A DNA stretch of 64,000 nucleotides. Origin: Diospyros lotus (lineage: Eukaryota > Streptophyta > Magnoliopsida > Ericales > Ebenaceae). The translations under genes and the position numbers were made by a program. The DNA lies in assembly GCF_014633365.1 (NCBI RefSeq), contig NC_068352.1:21113310-21177309 (forward strand), in the 5' to 3' direction. The notes beneath the pieces were generated by a model, which saw only the letters and a program-made list of their open reading frames with translations, was not told the origin of the DNA and made no database searches. Below, piece after piece: positions 55,748-64,000 of the stretch; the first letter of the stretch is position 1; each line of letters opens with the position of its first letter.

Positions 55748-57654
55748 CTAAGAAAAATTGAAGTTAAGCTCGTCACATTTACAAACTGAAACTTTCACAT
55801 CAAACAACTTATTAACTGCCGGGCTTGACTAAAATTCCAGTACAACAATGTAAAGAAACTACATAATTTTTTTACCCTGTGGCTGCTAAAGTATGAATAA
55901 CTAGAATAGAACACAAGTCAGAATTGTAGCATTTGATAGCCAAGTCAAAGACACCATCAGATTTACTAGGTGGAAAAGAAGTTATCTATTATTGATATCA
56001 ATATAAGGAGCAAAAACAAGTGCTGAGAGGATGATAAACAGACTTTGAACATGTTACAGGGTGCCCATGACCATACAACAACATCAAGCATTACAAGTCA
56101 AAACTACAGAATATCAAACCCTCAAAAATAAGATATGCATGTCAATGCTGCAAGATTAGCAAAATTATCAAGATGAAAGTTTGCGGGCTAGAACAAAAAC
56201 AGAAGCCTGTGAACTAGTTAGTAAGTTAAATAGAGATGCAAAGAAGGCACCACTATTCACTGCACAACTACACCAACAAGATACACACTTTGTAAAATCT
56301 ACAAATGCAATTAACTTTACAACCCTAGAGATCTCATTCCTATACATGGATTATAATAGCTTGAACTAGTCCATAGTGATCTAGACTGGGGGTGACATAG
56401 AGTATAAAAGCAAGGTTTTTTTTGGCTTGACCATGCCACGATGCTATTCATAAAATTGGTTTGGCAATCTCTACCCCAGAGCAGAGCAAAGAGGATACCA
56501 TCAGCCTACTAATCATTTCATTCGATCGAGAGTAAAGATTACTTAGTTGATCATGATATCCAACAATCCAAAGGATCAAAGTGCCAAAAGTTCAACTTTC
56601 TATCTAAAAGATTTTTCCACAACAATCAACAAGAACATGATAGCCTCATTGCCCAATTTATTTACTGCAAAACCAGCAAAGAGAGTTTATTACTTCTGTA
56701 TTTTCAAATTAGAAACAATGGGAAGCATGTGGGCAAGTCTGGACTTATTGGATTTATTTTAACTGCTTTTCAAATTAACAGAGAAAATGATCAAGTAATG
56801 GCATTGGATATATCATGATAAGACAAGAAAAAAAAAGAAGAAAAGAAAAGTCATTGACGGATATGTGGAGGCACGACACAACCTCAAGAATCTCTAAATT
56901 GCTAGACAGCTCCCCCACAGTGTGATGAAAAATGACACAGAGGATCCACTGCAACAACAACAACAATCACAAGTCTTAATTCCACTAGGTGGGGTTGGCT
57001 ACACGAATTTTAGACCTCCAAGCACACAGAGGATTCACTACAGTTCAGATATTTTAAGATTATGTGCATCATTTCTTTTCTTTGAAAGGACATTTTCACT
57101 GGATTATTTTATTGGTCAATTTCTAAAACTTCATACTCATTCCACAACTTCAATTGTTTGTGCAATTAATCGAGAAATCTAACAATACTTTACCAACTTC
57201 AAAATGTTTTATAGGAGCTGTTTCAAGTAAGAAGTAACACAAAACAATGCACTCACAAGCCATGAGAAGTTCCTCAGGTTCTTTGGAACGTCCATCTTTT
57301 CAACAAAATGTTAGTGCAGATCAAATAACGAAATCAATTTTTTATGGGATTAACAAGGCTCCTCAGAAGGAATATCCAAAATCAACTGCTTGAGCTAATG
57401 GGACAGGGCTTAATCCACAGCTATGGAACAGGCATGTGTAAGGACATACTTGCTCCTTCTAGAGGAATCACATCTCTAGGATACTAATCTTGTTTATCAA
57501 AATACAAAATAAGGTCACAATTGAAAAATTATTAGCGGAATGACAACCACAAACTTTGGCAACATAAGTTCACAACCATAGCTCCTTTATCAGTACTAGT
57601 AGATAAAATGATACAACTGATTGAAAGAAGTGAAGATTAGAACCAAGGAAATAC
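55748..57654 (-). other. CER16-like intron 1
   Basis: 1907 bp, donor GTG/GTATTTCC (complement at 57654), acceptor TTAG. It holds a second CAA-tagged dispersed repeat (about 56948-57010). No coding sequence recognised. Confidence 0.8.
56948..57010 (+). repeat. CAA-tagged dispersed repeat, copy 2
   Basis: GCAACAACAACAACAATCAC then AAGTCTTAATTCCACTAGGTG and GGGTTGGCTACACGAATTTTA. Same family as 54550-54605, same orientation. Confidence 0.55.
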
Positions 57655-58039
57655 CACTGAGAACATCATCAAATGAAGGAAAGCTCTCCGAAGAAACTAT
57701 TGCATGTGACTGAGACGTAGCCTCGGAAACCAGGTGACCATAGTCTGCCCCTTTACTTTTTGGTGTCACTATGTCAGCTGCTTGACTCATGTCATTATGG
57801 GATAAACCTTCTGAACCTGAATCATACTCTTCCTCATAGCGACTCCAATTTGAGGGAAGTTCCCTAGAACCCCGAGACTTATCGGGTTTTTCTGTAACTT
57901 GCTTTCCAGATGACTTATTTGAACTGTTAGCTCCTGCTGCACCTGCTGATGGAGCTTTTGATGCTATACTTGGATGATGCTTCTTATTGTGGTGTTGAGA
58001 ATGGGCTCTCTTCGACTTTGCCATAGCCTTTACATCCAT
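57655..58039 (-). CDS. CER16: CER16/RIPR-like protein, exon 1
   Basis: Starts MDVKAMAKSKRAHSQHHNKK at 58039 and runs 128 codons plus one base to SESFPSFDDVLS. The basic His/Lys-rich N-terminus, LPSNWSRYEEEYDSGSE, KSKGADYGHLVSEA and SFPSFDDVL follow the order I recall for CER16 (RIPR, Arabidopsis At5g44150). Family knowledge: with RST1 it connects the cytosolic exosome to the Ski complex, and loss triggers small-RNA silencing of the wax gene CER3. The spliced product is 570 residues with no frameshift, so the gene looks intact. The gene next to it on the 3' side is the convergent glutaredoxin; no functional link is implied. Confidence 0.88.
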
Positions 58040-58130
58040 GGTTTATGAAAAATCAGAACTTTCAGCAAAACACAAATGGAGCTTACAATCTCAGGAAAAA
58101 CACAGATGATGTTATGGTTCATGCAATCCC

Positions 58131-58688
58131 TGCAAGATGGAATGCAAGTTAGAATACAATTGCAAAAACAATTCAGAAACCCCACGAGCCACAATGCCAA
58201 AACTATAAACAAAAATAATTTATTCGCTTACATTAAGCTGTGTGTGTGTGTGTGATTAAACATGCACCAAATCAAAAAGGACCACAATGAGATGGAGCCC
58301 CAATTCCAATTTTCACATCATTGCGCGTTAGGAAACAATCTGATTACAATAGGGAAAAACTTTAACTCTAAATACCCCAAACATACACACAACAGCATAT
58401 AAAACGGACTAATATAAAATACGTACAAAAATGAGAAGATAGTAACTTCTGAAATCATTCGAACTTTGCTTGACGCTCAAGAAAGCATAACCCTACGCTA
58501 ACCACAAAGCAACAGACTTAGTTCTGCCCGCACATCGAGTTTTTGCAAAGCGAAACAGCAATAAATGACAGACCTGAGATTCGGAACTCCAATTTTCTAT
58601 GATTTCGCAAACTTTCCCGGCAATGAATCGAGAACTCATGGATTGATTAATTATTAGTATCTCGATTAGCTTAAAGTAGGGTTCATAC
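58131..58688 (-). other. Probable 5' UTR intron of the CER16-like gene
   Basis: Read on the minus strand there is a strong donor CCCCAG/GTATGAAC (GT at 58688-58687) and an acceptor CTTGCAG/GG (AG at 58131-58130), leaving a leader exon near 58689-58750 and about 90 nt of leader before the ATG. An alternative donor CTCAG/GTCTG lies at 58573. Pure inference from splice consensus. Confidence 0.4.
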
Positions 58689-58748
58689 CTGGGGTAACGC
58701 AGTGTCTCTCCGACGGAAGGAGCTTCGGTTTACACAAATTGCGAACCC

Positions 58749-58756
58749 CTCTCTCG

Positions 58757-58790
<34 letters not shown>

Positions 58791-58791
58791 G
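58749..58791 (-). promoter_or_regulatory. GA-repeat at the probable CER16-like promoter
   Basis: A GA repeat on the minus strand (CT on +) lies just upstream of the probable leader exon. GA repeats bind BBR/BPC factors in plant promoters. No clear TATA box. Confidence 0.4.
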
Positions 58792-58899
58792 GGAGACCAA
58801 GCCTTTGCAAGAGGGATCGATTTTGGGCCTAGATCCGGCCCACAGTGTCCCGCCCAAACATATGTCAGACCAAATTTATGGGCCGACCCAGCCTAGAGA

Positions 58900-61859
58900 T
58901 GCTTTCTTTTAGGGCAGTTCTTGTTGCTTTCTTTTCTTAGTTGAAATGAAAAAAAAGTATACTCAGCCCTTACAAATGCTAGGAGTGAGTACCACCGCAA
59001 ATGAGGTGGGTCAAGTGCAGTCCAGTGGAGTCGAGTTTTAGATTTATTTATTAGAAATTTTGTCAGGCTAGGGCTAGAGCTAGAGCTAGGGCTAGGGCCA
59101 TAGCTCGCTCATTTTGAGCCCAAATTTCAAGTTCGAGCTCAACTCATTAAAAAATTGATAGATTAAGACTTAGCTTATTTATGTTGATGAGTCTCAGAAC
59201 AAATTTTTTTATGAGCTCTAAATTTAAAGTATGTTTAAATTAATTATACTTTAATATATATTTTAAACTAGTGGAACATATAAAATTAGTATATTTTAAT
59301 TAAAATAACTAATTTTTAAGAAGTTCACTAGGATTTTGTACATTTCTCTATTTTTCTTAGTACAATTATTGAGTTATACATCAACCTAAATTCATATATA
59401 AGAGTGGTAATTTCATAAATAACCTAAAAATAATGGTATTTCTAAGTCAAAAATGCTTTTTTAATATTTTCTTAATATTATGAAACGATTCAAAAAAATT
59501 TAAAAATTGTAAAATAGTTCGAAAACATTTTTTAGAGTTTTAAAAATGAAAACATTGAAACGACACCCTCAAAACAATTTGGTGCATCATAGTCTCGATT
59601 AACATCATTTGACATCAATATTTTTAACAATTATATATGAACTACTTTTAAGGTTATTTTTTAAATATATAATTATTAACGAGTCATACTGTTTTATATA
59701 AAAATATATAAAATTTATATCAGTACGTACCCGATTGTAAAATCACAAGGAGAATGAATAATGGGAATGCAGGAGGAGCCAAGAAGAAGCCAAAGGTGGC
59801 ATCTCTTTTTCTTTTCAAACCACTATAGTGAGTAAACAAAGTGGGATGGGATGGGACCCCTCCCCTTTCAATCTTTGGTTTCTTTCTTTTTTAGGTTTTC
59901 AGGTAGCCTTTGTCCCTCTTTGCTTCCTTCGCTTTTTCACCCTGCAATCATTCAATCAATCATTAAACATTAGCTGCTTGCCTAAGCATTATGTATGCAT
60001 TGGAGATTAATTACACTGCAAAACAATTAATGTTCTTGGTTTACATGCACTAATTGCTTTTGTTTTTATTTATTTTTTGAGACGAATTTAAGAGTATACA
60101 CAATTACCCCCTAAAAACATATTGAAAAAAATTCAGACCGACACTTTTAAAAGATCAGTACTAAATTAGTCACATGTATAATATACTCATATAGATAATA
60201 AATTAATACTTTAAAGAGAGATAATCGATGGTCTAATAAGAAAAAGAGAGTTGACACTTTATAACATATTGATTTTTAATGATTCTATTAATTAGAGTTA
60301 GGTTGATTGTTGACATCATCAAGTCTGCACATAAATTTTGACTTAGTACACACTCAAAACTATAGTGATGCAAAAAAAAAAAAAAAAAATCACTCTTTCT
60401 TTTAATTAGGTAAAATAATCAAACCATCACCAAATTTTTGATCATTTGATTTAGACATTTCCTAAATTTTAAAATATCCAATTAGTTTTTAAACTTTTTT
60501 AAATTAGCCATGATGCACTTAAGACACTATTAGTTAAACTATTTTTTAATTTTATTTTTATTAATTTTATTATAAAAAATAAGATAGAAGTACAAAGAGT
60601 GAATCCATTATTGCCATTTAAGTAAGTGACAAAAGCACGTATGCACATGCTCTCGAGTCTTGTCTCGTCTCGTTTAGTGCATCTATATATGTTTTCCTAA
60701 TTAATATTGTGTCCACAAAATCCTCATCTTCTTCGATATAGTTGATCTCATAATTACAAAACAAGACTAATGGGATTAAATATATGGGATTTAAAAGGTT
60801 AATTAATTACACTTGTAAGAGTAGACCAACTAGCAAAACAGAAGAAAGAAAATATAAAATAAAAAACACAACTGCACAATACATATAATGGTGCCACTGC
60901 CACTTGATATACAGTCTTGCCCTTAATAATATATATATTTTTAATTGATGACCTAATTAATAGTATTTAATTGCCCACAAATTGATATGACAAGTAACAA
61001 TTCATTATTTTTATGTAATAACGTGCCTCATTAATAGCCCAATATTGTGTAAATAAAAGACGTAAAATGTCTGTCTTATGCATGAAAGTTTGAATATTAT
61101 TATGTGTCCCCAAACTATATATTTTTCATAAAGATGGTATCTGAGAAAACTTCGAATATTTTGAGATTAAGATAATCATTTTAAAAAATTAATAAAATGA
61201 AACGTTTAATTAATTAATAAAGCAAATATACCATAATGTTGAGTAATTAAGGCAGCATCCATATATATATATTGAGGTCATTATTATCTCCATCATCCAT
61301 TTCCTAATATCTCTAACTCAACTTTAAATATGTATATATTTTTTTGGGCTCAATAAAAGCATTACAAACAAAGGATCAGAAAACAAAAGCAAAGAGGCAT
61401 TGCATGGTCCTCAAACTTTATAGCCATTAAGAAGGAAAAACTAGACAACAAGACGCATTCTAACCATACATTTTTTTAAAAAAAATATTGTTTTGTGGAT
61501 GTTTTTACTTTTAAATATAATTTTTTTAAATCTAGAAGATTAGTGCATTATAAAAAGACATATAAGAAAATATTTTCATTTTAAAAAACTATCTCTCGGT
61601 ATTTTGATAGCTAGCATTCATTATTGTTAAAACGATTTTTAATGAATTTTTTAAGAAATAGAATATATGTATTTTGAGAGTGGTAAAATTGTTAAATTCT
61701 GAATTTGTACTAAAACTAAAATTCTACTTTCTTATTGTTATGGATTTTGATTTTTTAGATATTTTTATTGAATTCAAATGGGGGTACTTTCTTATTTATA
61801 TTTATGTATTAAAGTAAATGAAAGGTAAAATATAAATTAAAGAAAATGAGGACATTTAC
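58900..61859. other. Intergenic DNA upstream of the CER16-like gene
   Basis: About 3 kb of A/T-rich sequence without a supported gene. A short array of GGGCTA/GAGCTA hexamers lies at about 59066-59100. Several A runs and TA repeats are present. The frame 59828-60010 has no known domain. No RNA genes seen. Confidence 0.5.
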
Positions 61860-62999
61860 TTAAACTAAAGAAATGTAAATATATTGTAATGTTTTGTATC
61901 ATCAAGCTTTATCTGTCGACTACATGCTTTCATTTTGTTGACTAACAGAATAGATATATTGACTTGGTCGACTAACCTATTGGATCTGTCGACCAACAAT
62001 GTGCTTATTTATGTTTTGGTCAACTAACATATAAGCTTGGTTGACTAACAGTGTATATGTTATGACTTGGTCGACTAACTCTTTAAATCTGTTGACAGAA
62101 GAATAGTCTTGGTTGACTAAGTGTCATGCCTATTTTTGTCTTGGTCGACTAAGTACCCTGTTGTTTTTATGACTTGGTTGACCAACCTATTTTATCTGTC
62201 CACCAAACTTGTGTATTTTGTCTGATTCTATTGATTAACCATTTTTATCTTTTGACTAACTCTTTTCGCAAAAAACTTTCAACGGCTAATTTTTCAAATT
62301 CTAACGGTCACAAATGGCTAGTTTTCTCTTAGATCTCTTGGGATGTCTATATATACAACTCAAGAATGATCAAGGAGAGGCTAATGAACGGGAACGAGTT
62401 AATCTAAAGATTACGAATCTTTTTATTCGAGCTTACAGTATTTGTGCTTTCATTGTTATATTTTTCTCTCTAAAGCTTCGTTCAATTATTGTAAATTTAT
62501 TCATAGCTTTGGTATCTAGAAGGCCTACTTGTATAAGTAGGAGGTTTGTATATTTCCTAACTCGTTGCTAGATGGCCTATTTGAAGTGATATGAGGTTTT
62601 AGTAGATTGTTTGCAAAATCCTTAGTAATGAGCTAAGATAGTGGATTAGGTTTGGATTAAGTTGAACCATTATAAATTCTTGTGTTCATCTCTTGTGCTT
62701 GCGTTCTTTGTTTATTTATCTTTTCAAGCATCTCTATATTCCTCACTTGATTAATATATTTAATCTTTCATTGAAAAATATTTCATATTTTTCAATCTTG
62801 TGTTCTCCATTATCAAGACGAGATTGTCTTTATACGATTGATACGTCATCGTGCCATTTCAAGGTCTTGAGGTTTAACGAAGTCGTGGTCTTCATAGACA
62901 ACATCTTATTTTTATTAAAAGAATTTTTAAAGAAAAAAATATTTTTATATACCAATTCACCCCCCTCTTGGTGTGTGCCATAACACTTTTATTCTAACA
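61860..62999 (+). mobile_element. Copia-type LTR (left end approximate)
   Basis: The right end ATTCTAACA (62991-62999) follows TCACCCCCCTCTTGG (62957-62971), as at 24123-24141. A TATA box (TCTATATATACA, about 62346-62357) is preceded by AACGGCTA-like phrases. The left part (about 61915-62200) has many degenerate TTGGTCGACTAAC phrases. The two ORFs inside are incidental. I could not find a TG start matching the end, or a TSD. Confidence 0.55.
61912..62215 (+). repeat. Degenerate TTGGTCGACTAAC phrase repeat
   Basis: GTCGAC or a one-base variant occurs about ten times (for example near 61915, 61966, 61988, 62069, 62144), usually within TTGGTCGACTAAC or CTGTCGACC. Spacing is irregular, 20-80 bp. 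Confidence 0.65.
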
Positions 63000-63135
63000 A
63001 GCTAGCTCATGTTTATGCATTTGTTGCATGTTTATAATTATGAATCTATTTCCTGTGTGGATGAATGCATTTGTTGCATGTGCTTGTTTCTTGTTGTTTA
63101 TGTGTGTTGGCCTCATTAAGAATCAAGGTAGAGAT
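63000..63135 (+). other. Copia internal remnant ending in a polypurine tract
   Basis: Two copies of ATGCATTTGTTGCATGT (about 63015 and 63065) and then CAAGGTAGAGAT directly before a TGTTGGG start, matching the usual plant copia PPT context. No coding motif remains. Confidence 0.5.
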
Positions 63136-63979
63136 TGTTGGGTTTGTATTTTCTAATGAAGCTCAAGACAGTGACAATGTTTTAGGCAAGTATTTTTCTT
63201 CATAGGTTTTGGCCTAGGATTGGAGACCCGTGTCCATCACCACTTTTAAATAGCTCATTCTAGAAGTCGGGTCACAAGCCCCAATCCCACATTGGAGGAG
63301 AAATAAGCCTCAACCACCATTTGCTCAAGTGAGAGAAACCTATTGTCCTTAGCCCTAAAGCCCTCATATAAAAGGGCATTTTGGTCTCCTTTGTGTGTCT
63401 CTCCTAGCCTTTTTTGCGATCGAAACCTCTTCCTCTCGTGTTTCCTTCCATTGGCTGATTGCTTCCTCCCACCTTTCATGTTCATCCGATTGTGATTGAG
63501 ACTTATTGTCTTTTGTGGATTGATTTATCCTTCCATTCTCACGGTCGCCTTTCCTTTTGTGCGAGGGGCAATCCTTCGATGCCGATCTCAACCTCTACAT
63601 ATTCGAAACTTACGTCTCTTTTACGGGAAATGTTTCTCTCTTGGCTTTGTGCTTTGACTCACCGTCTTTGTGACCGATCTATCTTTGTGGTGACCTATTT
63701 TGTGTGGCTTTGATCGATTGGGGAGAGAAGACTTCGTTCTGTTTCGACCAAGAGGTGTTGGGAGTTTTCTGGGCTATCGATTTGGAAGCTTCTTTGTGGC
63801 TTTGTGGTCTCTATTTGTCGGAGTTATCAAAGTGGTGAACGGATATATTAGATTTGAGCCTTGAACGATTCAACAACAAGTTTTACTCACTATTCTTCTT
63901 GTTCTTGTTTTTGGGTTTAATCTGGTTATCGAATCTGGTTTGTGCTAACCCTCTATTTTGCATTTATCTTCCGCTAACA
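63136..63979 (+). mobile_element. Copia 3' LTR candidate, 844 bp
   Basis: Starts TGTTGGGTTTG and ends CCGCTAACA, preceded by a PPT. A TATA box (CATATAAAAGGGC, about 63364-63376) follows ATCCCACATTGGAGG, a phrase common in plant LTR promoters. ORFs on both strands here are incidental. Flanks GAGAT and GTCAA do not match, as expected if the left neighbour is the element's own internal domain. Confidence 0.6.
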
Positions 63980-64000
63980 GTCAACATATGTGATAAAGAA

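Noticed and set aside
63255..63713. Three overlapping ORFs near the right edge
   Set aside because: They lie across an LTR promoter region (TATA at about 63365) on both strands, with no domain.

Overview
The window is plant nuclear DNA, very probably from a eudicot. The evidence is spliced genes with GT/AG introns, a land-plant-specific CC-type glutaredoxin, AT-rich intergenic DNA with CT/GA microsatellites, and many Ty3/gypsy and Ty1/copia LTR retrotransposons primed by initiator tRNA-Met. I see no bacterial, organellar or viral genome. I could not name the species.

Only two host genes are well supported. (1) A single-exon CC-type glutaredoxin of the GRXC9/ROXY group lies on + at 33566-33994. 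(2) A four-exon gene on the minus strand (coding exons 57655-58039, 55638-55747, 38635-38739, 35676-36788; 570 residues when spliced) closely resembles plant ECERIFERUM 16 / RIPR, the partner of RST1 that links the Ski complex to the cytosolic RNA exosome. The two genes are convergent, with about 1.7 kb between their stop codons. Intron 2 of the CER16-like gene is about 16.9 kb and is packed with transposons.

Region by region. 1-20950 is a graveyard of nested LTR elements: an old gypsy element (gag, later RT) split by solo LTRs at 1336-3477 and 9288-10837 and by a Tat-lineage fragment (3761-8885, itself split by a solo LTR at 4494-5215); then an LTR-gag fragment (10993-14285) holding a 250-bp Cassandra-like LTR with a 5S rRNA-like core; a copia fragment (14530-15666); a minus-strand LTR-like block; and a 5' LTR with PBS (17940-20511). 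20947-26330 holds a CACTA-like terminus, two copies of a copia-type LTR, an AT-rich 228-bp tandem repeat and a tRNA-like SINE head. 26596-29359 is a 2.76-kb minus-strand solo LTR with a perfect TSD, containing a Tourist-like MITE and a CACTA-like end. 29360-33565 is intergenic and promoter DNA. 33566-58800 holds the two genes. 58900-64000 is intergenic DNA ending in two copia-type LTRs.

Within intron 2 lie, in order: a minus-strand LTR with an internal ORF (39116-40121); gypsy chromovirus 1 (40122-45596, + strand, old); a minus-strand copia end (45597-46272); a hAT-like element (46358-47489); a minus-strand solo LTR (47748-48443); and gypsy chromovirus 2 (48707-54228, + strand, TSD AGAGA, LTRs about 3.6% diverged). 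Both chromoviruses are transcribed antisense to the host gene, and both carry a TAA stop exactly at the third catalytic residue of integrase.

No new defence or metabolic system is apparent. The most interesting material is the transposon architecture: the shared integrase lesion, LTR enhancer-like arrays with TGACG motifs, the 5S-bearing LTR, chimeric flanks around chromovirus 1, and the exosome-factor gene that must be transcribed through all of it. All coordinates were read by eye. Family assignments rest on recalled domain motifs and were not confirmed by database search.
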